46,479 bases of DNA from CAZWKI01 sp964634645. GTDB lineage: Bacteria; Patescibacteriota; Patescibacteriia; UBA1558; S5-K13. Shown here piece by piece: positions 8,188 through 14,589 of the stretch. Under the pieces are notes generated by a model that worked only from the letters and a program-made list of their open reading frames with translations, was not told the DNA's origin and did not search any database. Position numbers and translations under genes: made by a program. The stretch covers positions 1 to 46,479 of the forward strand of contig CAZWKI010000003.1 of NCBI GenBank assembly GCA_964634645.1. The letters run 5' to 3'. Every line of letters begins with the position of its first letter. Position 1 is the first letter of the stretch.

Positions 8188-9450
8188 ATGCATAAAAAAT
8201 CTTTTTTGAATTTACATTACAAAGCAAATAAAAATGATATTATTGCGACTTATCGTATTGAATCAAAATTAGGACTAGAACGCGCCGCAATAGAGGTTGC
8301 GGCAGAGTCATCTATAGGTACATGGACACACATAAGTACACTTAAACAAAAAACATTTGATAAACTAGCTCCTCAAATATTTTTTATTGATAAAAAAAAG
8401 AAAATTGTTCGCATTGCATACCCGATAGAAAATTTTGAACTCGGCTCTATTCCACAACTTTTATCTGGTCTTGCAGGAAATATATTTAGTATGAAAATTA
8501 TTGATAATTTAAGGTTAGAAGATTTGAGTTTGTCTACAAAATACATAAATTCATTCGAAGGACCATACTATGGAATAAAAGGAATAAGAAAACTATTAGA
8601 CATAAAAAATAGACCACTTATTGGATCTATTATAAAACCAAAGGTTGGACTTAGTGCAAAAGAGCACGCGAAATTAGCTTATGATATTTGGACAAACGGA
8701 ATTGACGTTGTAAAAGACGATGAAAATCTTACAAGTATGACTTTTAATAAATTCAATGATAGAGTTGTGAGCGTAATGAAAATGAAGAAAAAAGCAGAAG
8801 CTATTACGGGGTGTAAAAAAATTCATGTTTTCAATATTACAGCTCCAATGGATGTGATGCTTGAACGGGCTAAATTTGTAAAAAAAATGGGTGGAAAATG
8901 CGTTATGGTAGATCTTGTATCTGTCGGGCTTGATAACGTACAGGTTTTAAGACGTGCAAATTTGGAACTTATTATACACGGACATCGTGCAGGACATTCA
9001 ATGTTTACAAGAAATACGCGTCACGGAATGAGCATGCTTGTAATTGCAAAACTAGCAAGGCTTGCAGGAATTGATCAACTTCATACAGGAACTGTTGTTG
9101 GAAAAATGGATGGATCTAAAGAAGAAGTGATTGAAATAAATAAAGCAATGAAAGAAGATGCAGGAATAAATAGAGTTTTACGAGAAAATTGGGAAAAAAT
9201 AAAACCAGTTATGCCTATTGCATCTGGAGGGCTCTATCCAGAGCTTACAAAAAAACTTATCAATATTTTGGGAAACGACTTGATAATAAATTTTGGTGGA
9301 GGGCTTCATGGTCATCCTAATGGATCAATATCTGGAGCTCGTGCGTGTTGGCAAGCGGTTGAAATTGCAACTCAAAAAATAAATAAATTAGACAAAAATT
9401 ATTTTAAAGAATATTTTGAAGCACTAGAACATTGGAAAAATAAAAAATAA
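8188..9450 (+). CDS. rbcL: RuBisCO large subunit, form III-related
   Basis: Carboxylates ribulose 1,5-bisphosphate to two 3-phosphoglycerates. All key residues are visible: Glu40, Thr45, Trp46 and Asn98 of the N-terminal side; Lys150 and Lys152 in SIIKPKVGLS; the carbamylated Lys176 with Asp178 and Glu179 in VVKDDEN; His266-Arg267 in HGHRAGH; His299 and loop-6 Lys306 in HTGTVVGK; Ser347 in ASGG; and the GGG phosphate site at 370-372. It should therefore be a true carboxylase, not a RuBisCO-like protein. At 420 residues it has the length of form III or II/III enzymes; there is no small-subunit gene. Context places it in AMP recycling rather than a Calvin cycle, since no phosphoribulokinase is seen. 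The subform needs a tree. Confidence 0.97.
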   Translation: MHKKSFLNLHYKANKNDIIATYRIESKLGLERAAIEVAAESSIGTWTHISTLKQKTFDKLAPQIFFIDKKKKIVRIAYPIENFELGSIPQLLSGLAGNIFSMKIIDNLRLEDLSLSTKYINSFEGPYYGIKGIRKLLDIKNRPLIGSIIKPKVGLSAKEHAKLAYDIWTNGIDVVKDDENLTSMTFNKFNDRVVSVMKMKKKAEAITGCKKIHVFNITAPMDVMLERAKFVKKMGGKCVMVDLVSVGLDNVQVLRRANLELIIHGHRAGHSMFTRNTRHGMSMLVIAKLARLAGIDQLHTGTVVGKMDGSKEEVIEINKAMKEDAGINRVLRENWEKIKPVMPIASGGLYPELTKKLINILGNDLIINFGGGLHGHPNGSISGARACWQAVEIATQKINKLDKNYFKEYFEALEHWKNKK

Positions 9451-9467
9451 TAAAAATACTTACATAA

Positions 9468-9493
9468 AAAGCCGAGTTTTCATACTCGGCTTT
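9468..9493. terminator. Bidirectional terminator shared by RuBisCO and the antisense small gene
   Basis: Perfect 10-base arms AAAGCCGAGT / ACTCGGCTTT surround a 6-base loop. Read on the minus strand the hairpin is followed by a clear T run, and on the plus strand by a shorter one and a T-rich stretch. It lies 17 bases after the RuBisCO stop and 16 bases past the stop of the convergent small gene. Confidence 0.85.
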
Positions 9494-9509
9494 AAAGTTT
9501 GTTTCCTTT

Positions 9510-9632
9510 TTAAGTTAACAGGATAATTATTATTATTGTTATAACTGATAATACAATAGACACAATAAGACCAGTATTGTCAGAACCCGTATCTTCTTGA
9601 TTTCCATTTTCAACATAATTTTCTTTGCTCAT
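9510..9632 (-). CDS. Small single-pass membrane protein (40 residues), unknown
   Basis: A short gene on the minus strand in the 344-bp space between RuBisCO and AMP phosphorylase. It encodes a polar, acidic N-terminus (MSKENYVENGNQEDTGSDN) and one C-terminal hydrophobic helix of about 20 residues, rich in Ile, with no charged residue after it. Signals for a real gene are unusually complete: AAGGAGG 4 bases before the ATG, a TTGACA-17-TATTAT promoter (9670-9698), and a terminator hairpin after the stop. I know no family for it. The position suggests co-regulation with, or modulation of, the AMP/RuBisCO pathway or a nucleotide transporter, but that is inference. Most genes in the window lack a Shine-Dalgarno, so this one stands out. 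Confidence 0.75.
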   Translation of the reverse strand: MSKENYVENGNQEDTGSDNTGLIVSIVLSVITIIIIILLT

Positions 9633-9669
9633 TTTTCCTCCTTATTGAAAAAATAATTTTATACATAAT

Positions 9670-9698
9670 ATAATATAAAAAATATTATTCTATGTCAA
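9670..9698 (-). promoter_or_regulatory. Promoter of the antisense small membrane protein gene
   Basis: On the minus strand: TTGACA (complement of 9693-9698), a 17-base spacer and TATTAT (complement of 9670-9675). Transcription would start about 30 bases before the ATG. It stands back-to-back with the AMP phosphorylase promoter, the two -35 boxes being 9 bases apart. Confidence 0.75.
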
Positions 9699-9707
9699 CA
9701 TTTATTT

Positions 9708-9736
9708 TTGACCTTTTGTCTTTTATAGCTTAAAAT
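9708..9736 (+). promoter_or_regulatory. Promoter of the AMP phosphorylase gene
   Basis: TTGACC (9708-9713), a 17-base spacer and TAAAAT (9731-9736). A TATAAT at 9742-9747 is an alternative -10 without a good -35. The leader is about 50 bases of degenerate ACTTTA/ACCTTATA repeats with no Shine-Dalgarno. Confidence 0.6.
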
Positions 9737-9794
9737 AATACTATAATCTTACACTTTATAACTTTAAACCTTATAACTTTTTAACTTAAAAACT

Positions 9795-11294
9795 ATGTCT
9801 TTCTTTTTAAAAGCCAAAAAACTTGATATCAAAACAGGGACAGAACCAATCGCACTTCTTCAAGAAGAAGAAGCATATCATTTTGGTATTCAAGCAAACG
9901 ACAAAATTCAAATCAGCTGGCGAGGCAAAAAAGCAATTGTATCTGTAAATACTTCTAAAAAAGAAATTGATAGAGGAAATCTTGGTTTGTATAGTAATTT
10001 TTGGGAAAAATTTCCATCACTACATGACAAAGAAATTGTTCAAATAAATTTCATTGATAGAGCAAAATCAGTAAACGCTATTAAGAAAAAAATGTTCGGC
10101 CAAAGCCTTACTCAAGAAGATTGTAATTCTATAATGAGAGATATTGTTGAAAATAGATTATCCAATCCTCAAATAGCTTATTTTGTTGCTGCAACATACA
10201 TGAAGCCATATTCAAATGATGAACTTTATTTCATGACGCGTGCGATGGCGCAAAATGGTGACAAATTAGAGCTCGGAGGAGTGATTGCCGATAAACATAG
10301 TTTTGGTGGAGTGGCTGGAAATGAAGCCGCAATGATAGTTGTTCCAATAGTAGCTTCTCTTGGTATAAAAATTCCAAAAACATCTTCTCGTGCAATCACA
10401 TCTGTATCTGGCACTGCCGATACAATGGAAGTTTTATGTCCTGTAAATTTAAACATTAAACAAATAAAAGAAGTAATCAAAAAAACTGGTGGATGTATTG
10501 TTTGGGGCGGTGGATTAAATCTTGCTCCAGCTGATGATAGAATTATAACCACGAATTATCCAATGTCACTTGAAGGATATGACAAGGCTATTATTTCTAT
10601 TATGGCAAAAAAAATTGCAGCATCATCAAACCATATTGTTATAGATTTGCCAATTGGTGAAACCACAAAAATTCCAACAATGCAAGACGCGCTCAATATA
10701 AAGAAAAAATTTGAATACCTAGCAAATAAATTCAAAGTAAAAATAGATGTTATCATTGTCCCCGTTAGAGATCCAATAGGAAAGGGTATGGGTCCAGCAC
10801 TTGAAGCTCGTGATGTTCTCCGCGTATTACAACAAAAAGAAAACAGACCAGGAGATTTAGAAAGTGAAGGAATAAAAATGTCAGGACACTTATTAGAGCT
10901 TTGCAAAAAGGCAAAAAAAGGTGAAGGTCAAGGGCTTGCCTGGAAACAACTTCAAACTGGTGATGCGTGGAAAAAAATGCAAGAAATTATAAAAGCACAA
11001 GGAGGAAATCCAAATATAGACTCAGAAGATATTACAATTGGCGCTGTAAAAAATTATATTAATGCGACTAAGAATGGAAAAATCATTCTAGTAAATCAAA
11101 AATCAATAAATGATATTTGTCGAACCCTTGGAGCACCAAATGATAGATTGGCTGGTCTTTATTTGAACAAAGAATTTGGAAATAGGGTCAAGAAAGGTGA
11201 AAGATTATTTACCCTATATGCTCAAAACAAAGAGAGAATGACTTTAGCTCTAAAAGCCATTAAAGGGGGTCTGGAAGTATTCACCATTAAATAA
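9795..11294 (+). CDS. AMP phosphorylase (archaeal-type, thymidine phosphorylase superfamily)
   Basis: First step of the AMP pathway: phosphorolysis of AMP (or other NMPs) to a free base and ribose 1,5-bisphosphate. The 499 residues show the extra N-terminal domain of about 90 residues that separates AMP phosphorylases from the shorter thymidine/pyrimidine phosphorylases. The catalytic core follows, with DKHSFGGVAGNEAAM (166-180), PKTSSRAITSVSGTADTMEV (194-213), the glycine-rich VWGGGLNLAPADD, and GMGPALEARDVL. Archaeal enzymes typically read GGVPGNK in the first motif; here it is GGVAGNE, a change near the phosphate site that may matter for substrate choice. It has its own promoter, facing away from the small membrane protein gene. 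Confidence 0.94.
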   Translation: MSFFLKAKKLDIKTGTEPIALLQEEEAYHFGIQANDKIQISWRGKKAIVSVNTSKKEIDRGNLGLYSNFWEKFPSLHDKEIVQINFIDRAKSVNAIKKKMFGQSLTQEDCNSIMRDIVENRLSNPQIAYFVAATYMKPYSNDELYFMTRAMAQNGDKLELGGVIADKHSFGGVAGNEAAMIVVPIVASLGIKIPKTSSRAITSVSGTADTMEVLCPVNLNIKQIKEVIKKTGGCIVWGGGLNLAPADDRIITTNYPMSLEGYDKAIISIMAKKIAASSNHIVIDLPIGETTKIPTMQDALNIKKKFEYLANKFKVKIDVIIVPVRDPIGKGMGPALEARDVLRVLQQKENRPGDLESEGIKMSGHLLELCKKAKKGEGQGLAWKQLQTGDAWKKMQEIIKAQGGNPNIDSEDITIGAVKNYINATKNGKIILVNQKSINDICRTLGAPNDRLAGLYLNKEFGNRVKKGERLFTLYAQNKERMTLALKAIKGGLEVFTIK

Positions 11295-11422
11295 ATAAGA
11301 AGCTCTAATATTTAAATTCAAAATAAATTTTAAATCCGAAATAAAAAATTACAAACATTTGAAATTTTAGATTTTGTAATTTAGATATTGTTTAATGTTT
11401 AGAATTTCTAATTTAGAATTTT
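11295..11422 (+). repeat. A/T-rich degenerate spacer between AMP phosphorylase and mnmA
   Basis: About 128 bases made of variants of AAATTTTAGA, TTTAGAATTT and AATTCAAAAT. It shows no open frame, Shine-Dalgarno or clear promoter, and belongs to the class of repeat-filled spacers seen before many genes here. Confidence 0.5.
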
Positions 11423-12493
11423 ATGTCTATCAATAAAAAAACAATTGTGGCGATTGGTCTCAGTGGCGGAGTTGATTCATCCGTCGCTGCTTATTTACTT
11501 AAGAAACAGGGTTATGAAGTCATTGCTTATTATATGAAAAATTGGTCAAAAGATATTGGAAAATTTCATTGCCCATGGAAAGAAGACCAAGAATATGCGC
11601 TTCGCGTAGCAGATAATCTCAATATTCCAATTTATACTCTTAATTTTGAAAAAGAATACAAAGAAAAAGTTGTTGATTACTTATTTGAAAGTTATAAAAA
11701 AGGAATTACACCAAATCCAGATATAATGTGCAACAAAGAAATAAAATTCAAAATATTTTTAGAGCGTGCTCTGAAGCTTGGAGCAGATTTTATTGCAACA
11801 GGTCATTATGCAAGAAATTTTTTAGATAAAAATGGAATGTATCATCTGATGAAAGGAAAAGATGGAAACAAAGATCAATCATATTTTCTTCACGAGATGA
11901 ATCAATATCAACTTAGTAAAACTTTATTTCCTATCGGAGAATTTTCAAAAACAAAAATTCGCGAAATTGCGCGTACTGCAAAATTGCCAACAGCAAACAA
12001 AGCAGACTCTCAAGGAATATGTTTTATAGGTGAGGTAAATATTTCGCAGCTACTAAAGACAAAAATAAAACCGCGAGTTGGAGATATAGTTACGGTTGAT
12101 GGAAAAAAAATTGGTGAGCATGACGGAGTTTATTATTATACAATTGGGCAACGCAAAGGAATTGGAATCGGTGGGGGAGTACCATACTTTGTAATTGAAA
12201 AAGATTTGAAAAATAATAGATTGATAGTTGATAAAGGTTCTTGGTCTCAAGATTTGTTTAAAAATGATTGTTTGGTAAAAAATATTCACTGGATTTCTAG
12301 TGAACCAAAATTACCATATAAGTGCAAAGTAAAACTTAGATATCGTCAGGAAGATCAAGAATGTGAAATCATAAAAAAAGATAAAAATACTTATAAACTT
12401 GAATTCAAAACTCCACAAAGAGCTATTACACCTGGTCAATTCGCTGTATTTTACAAAAAAGATGAGTGTTTGGGTGGAGGAGTTATTCTATAG
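11423..12493 (+). CDS. mnmA: tRNA-specific 2-thiouridylase MnmA
   Basis: Makes 2-thiouridine at wobble position 34 of tRNAs for Lys, Glu and Gln, using sulfur relayed from a cysteine desulfurase and ATP. The 356-residue length is standard. The PP-loop SGGVDS is at residues 14-19, the two catalytic cysteines are Cys103 (in PDIMCNKEIKF) and Cys200 (in DSQGICFIGE), and the tRNA-binding part contains YYYTIGQRKGIGIGGGVPYF. The C-terminal beta-barrel is present. It starts with ATG after an A/T-rich repeat spacer without a Shine-Dalgarno. It is a housekeeping gene not linked in function to its neighbours. Confidence 0.96.
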   Translation: MSINKKTIVAIGLSGGVDSSVAAYLLKKQGYEVIAYYMKNWSKDIGKFHCPWKEDQEYALRVADNLNIPIYTLNFEKEYKEKVVDYLFESYKKGITPNPDIMCNKEIKFKIFLERALKLGADFIATGHYARNFLDKNGMYHLMKGKDGNKDQSYFLHEMNQYQLSKTLFPIGEFSKTKIREIARTAKLPTANKADSQGICFIGEVNISQLLKTKIKPRVGDIVTVDGKKIGEHDGVYYYTIGQRKGIGIGGGVPYFVIEKDLKNNRLIVDKGSWSQDLFKNDCLVKNIHWISSEPKLPYKCKVKLRYRQEDQECEIIKKDKNTYKLEFKTPQRAITPGQFAVFYKKDECLGGGVIL

Positions 12494-12580
12494 TTTTGAA
12501 TTTTGAATTTTGAGTTCTTGAATTATATTTTGGCTTAAAATAGACATTTTTTAAAACAACAAAAGAAATCTAATGATTCC

Positions 12581-12609
12581 TTGACTTTTTATATATAATA
12601 TGCTATTAT
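12581..12609 (+). promoter_or_regulatory. Promoter of the T9SS-type cassette
   Basis: TTGACT (12581-12586), a 17-base spacer and TATTAT (12604-12609). The leader is about 55 bases and ends with AAGGAGG (12658-12664), a canonical Shine-Dalgarno 6 bases before the ATG at 12671. Confidence 0.7.
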
Positions 12610-12670
12610 TTTATATTGTTCTTTGACATCAAAAACATCAAATAAACAAAGATTCTTAAGGAGGATCGAA

Positions 12671-13939
12671 ATGAAACAATTACTTATCATTCTCGCCATT
12701 TTAATGGTGACCTTGGCATCCATGTTTGCAACTCCAGTTATCAATGTTGATAACACACCCACGCCACACAGCCAAAACGTGATTCCTATGATGGTAAACT
12801 TTCATCTGCTCAGTATTAATCTGCACACCACTCAAGAAGAGGCCGTCCTCAATCAGATAATTGTAAGCGTACCCAGCATTGACGGCACCATTATTCCTAA
12901 TATGAGCAACTTTCGTATGAGAGTCGCCGGAATTCAAGTGTCCAACACCGTATTAGCAATTGATCAGGGCGGAGCAGTTTATTTTAATAACTGTTCATTG
13001 AATCTGCCGCTAGATTCAACAATTCAACTCGATTTCTATGCTGATATTGATTATCTTGGCCCCGTAGGATTACATCTGCACCAACAGGACATTACTGCCA
13101 TGGGCGTGAATTCAAACACACTAGCTCAAATAACAGGACAGTTTCCTATATCTGGAAACATGATGACAATATTTCAACCCGGATCAATACCCAGTATTGA
13201 AATATTAGACTCCAATACACCCGTCAATGTTATTTCCGGTGAAGACACAGAACTGCTGCGCATTCAATTTACCTCCGCAAACAATGACTATCTCCAAATA
13301 AGGGCTCTAACCATGAGCGTTCTGAACAACTTTAACCTTTTACCTTTTATATGGTTCAAAGACTTGAGGTGGACAAATCCATTCAATCCTAATTGGGTTG
13401 GTCAGGATACCCTTAGCTCATTCTTTGATATCACCACGCCTATTTGGTATGGAGACTACAACAACAATTTTACCCTGTGTTTAATGGGTAAGGTTATTGC
13501 ACCAGATGCCAACAATGCTCGAATTGACATCGGTCTGGAAAGTCAAGACTACCTATGGATCTCTGGTAATCCTCAAGTTGTCGGTCCATTTCCACAGAGA
13601 AAAACGATTTATATAAATCAACCTGTGGTGACTAATTCAGACCCAACAACTCCAGCAATACCAGGCATTTCTATTAAGAGTTATCCCAATCCCTTTAATA
13701 CGGAAACCAATATTGACTTTTCATTGCCAAAAGCAGAGAAAGTCAAATTAGAAATCTACAACATCAAGGGACAGTTGGTTAAAACACTTATTAATGAAGC
13801 AAAAAATGCCGGTTCCTATCAAACAAAATGGAACGGGACAGACAACAACAACAACACAAGTGTTGCCAGTGGTGAATATATTTATATGCTTTCTACGAAA
13901 AGCAAAGTCATCACCGGCAAGATGATATTAATGAAATAA
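12671..13939 (+). CDS. Secreted protein with C-terminal type IX secretion/FlgD-like sorting domain
   Basis: A 422-residue exported protein. I chose the ATG at 12671 because it follows AAGGAGG and begins a clear signal peptide (MKQLLIILAILMVTLASMFA). Two beta-rich regions follow (about 35-170 and 175-325). The last 85 residues match the T9SS type A sorting / FlgD Ig-like domain: SYPNPFNTETNIDFSLP, VKLEIYNIKGQLVKTL, WNGTDNNNN, ASGEYIYML and a final ITGKMILMK. Such proteins are typical of Cloacimonadota, Bacteroidota and other FCB bacteria, where the tail directs export across an outer membrane. No T9SS gene is in the window, and CPR cells are thought to lack an outer membrane. GC and codon use (GCC, CTG, ACC) are higher than in the neighbours. 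Lateral transfer is likely. Confidence 0.85.
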   Translation: MKQLLIILAILMVTLASMFATPVINVDNTPTPHSQNVIPMMVNFHLLSINLHTTQEEAVLNQIIVSVPSIDGTIIPNMSNFRMRVAGIQVSNTVLAIDQGGAVYFNNCSLNLPLDSTIQLDFYADIDYLGPVGLHLHQQDITAMGVNSNTLAQITGQFPISGNMMTIFQPGSIPSIEILDSNTPVNVISGEDTELLRIQFTSANNDYLQIRALTMSVLNNFNLLPFIWFKDLRWTNPFNPNWVGQDTLSSFFDITTPIWYGDYNNNFTLCLMGKVIAPDANNARIDIGLESQDYLWISGNPQVVGPFPQRKTIYINQPVVTNSDPTTPAIPGISIKSYPNPFNTETNIDFSLPKAEKVKLEIYNIKGQLVKTLINEAKNAGSYQTKWNGTDNNNNTSVASGEYIYMLSTKSKVITGKMILMK

Positions 13940-13943
13940 TTTC

Positions 13944-13999
13944 TTCACCCGTCGGGTGAATATAGCCTCGCAGTGAACAAACATTGCGAGGTTTTTTTT
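13944..13999 (+). terminator. Hairpin pair with terminator after the T9SS-type gene
   Basis: A small hairpin (TTCACCC / GGGTGAA, 13944-13960) is followed by CCTCGCA (13966-13972) pairing with TGCGAGG (13985-13991) and then a T run. The second is a classical intrinsic terminator. Confidence 0.85.
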
Positions 14000-14086
14000 A
14001 TTTAGAAACGGCAGCCCTTGAAAATTTGACAATTAATAAAAAAAGTAGGAGAATTAAATTATCAATAAGGTCTGTAGGAGGACAAA

Positions 14087-14410
14087 ATGAAAAAGAGTAT
14101 TCTAACGCTACTTTTATTAATTATTCTGAGCGTCTTTTTGCGGGCTCAGAACATTTCTGTAAAAGTATTTCCAAATCCGTTCCGAGATGAAACAACAATT
14201 ACATTGCCAGAACTAAAATCCAATGAGAATGTTCTTTCACAAATTTATAATGTAAAAGGACAACTTGTAAAACAATGGCAAGGTGTAAGGGGTTCAATAA
14301 CCTGGAACGGAAAAGACCAGAATAATAAAAAGGTTTCTGACGGAATTTATTTTTTTAAATTAAGTTCTGGTAGATATACAACAAGCAGAAAAATTATTCT
14401 ACTCAAATAG
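14087..14410 (+). CDS. Minimal secreted protein: signal peptide plus T9SS/FlgD-like domain
   Basis: Only 107 residues: a signal peptide (MKKSILTLLLLIILSVFLRA), then almost immediately the sorting-type domain with VKVFPNPFRDETTI, IYNVKGQLVKQW, ITWNGKDQNNKKVSDGIYFF and a final SRKIILLK. There is no passenger domain. Start choice is firm: AGGAGG (14076-14081) lies 5 bases before the ATG. It follows the larger T9SS-type gene after a terminator, so it is probably a separate transcript of the same imported cassette. A fragment left after deletion of a passenger is possible, but the intact signals argue that it is expressed. GC is closer to the local average than in the upstream gene. Confidence 0.82.
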   Translation: MKKSILTLLLLIILSVFLRAQNISVKVFPNPFRDETTITLPELKSNENVLSQIYNVKGQLVKQWQGVRGSITWNGKDQNNKKVSDGIYFFKLSSGRYTTSRKIILLK

Positions 14411-14424
14411 CCGATTTCTCGGCT
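14409..14424 (+). other. Hairpin overlapping the stop codon of the mini T9SS-type gene
   Basis: AGCCGA / TCGGCT with a TTTC loop starts in the TAG stop codon. It has no T run; the true terminator follows about 25 bases later. Confidence 0.5.
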
Positions 14425-14447
14425 CATTTACCCAAGTCAGAGTGTAC

Positions 14448-14482
14448 AACGAGCTTCCAAATACAATGAAGCTCGTTTTTTC
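14448..14482 (+). terminator. Intrinsic terminator of the mini T9SS-type gene
   Basis: AACGAGCTTC (14448-14457) and GAAGCTCGTT (14468-14477) form a 10-bp stem followed by a T run. Confidence 0.88.
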
Positions 14483-14511
14483 TTTACTTTTCTTTATATA
14501 AAATATAAAAT
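14483..14511 (+). promoter_or_regulatory. Possible alaS promoter
   Basis: TTTACT (14483-14488), a 17-base spacer and TAAAAT (14506-14511), directly after the preceding terminator. Both boxes are imperfect. Confidence 0.4.
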
Positions 14512-14544
14512 ACTAATAGTACAATTCTAATTTTTAAAAATAAA

Positions 14545-14589
14545 TTCGTATTATTGGTATAATTAGTACCATTAGTATATTAGCATTAT
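14545..14589 (+). repeat. Intergenic repeat TTCGTATTATT..., copy 1, running into the alaS start codon
   Basis: Bases 14545-14568 match 19781-19804 at 23 of 24 positions, and 14575-14589 match 19812-19826 at 14 of 15. In this copy the element overlaps the ATG of alaS; in the other it lies before the infA promoter. Confidence 0.65.

Noticed and set aside
12623..12670. Upstream extension of the T9SS-type gene
   Set aside because: The extra 16 residues are basic and precede the signal peptide; the ATG at 12671 has AAGGAGG at the right distance.
13984..14190. 68-codon plus-strand frame overlapping the mini T9SS-type gene
   Set aside because: Starts in the terminator T-run region and overlaps, in another frame, a gene with a clear signal peptide and Shine-Dalgarno.
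12581..14482. The whole window belonging to an FCB bacterium because of the T9SS-type proteins
   Set aside because: Flanking genes (short AlaRS, CPR-type surface proteins, SD-less starts) are unlike FCB, and the cassette differs in composition and start signals.
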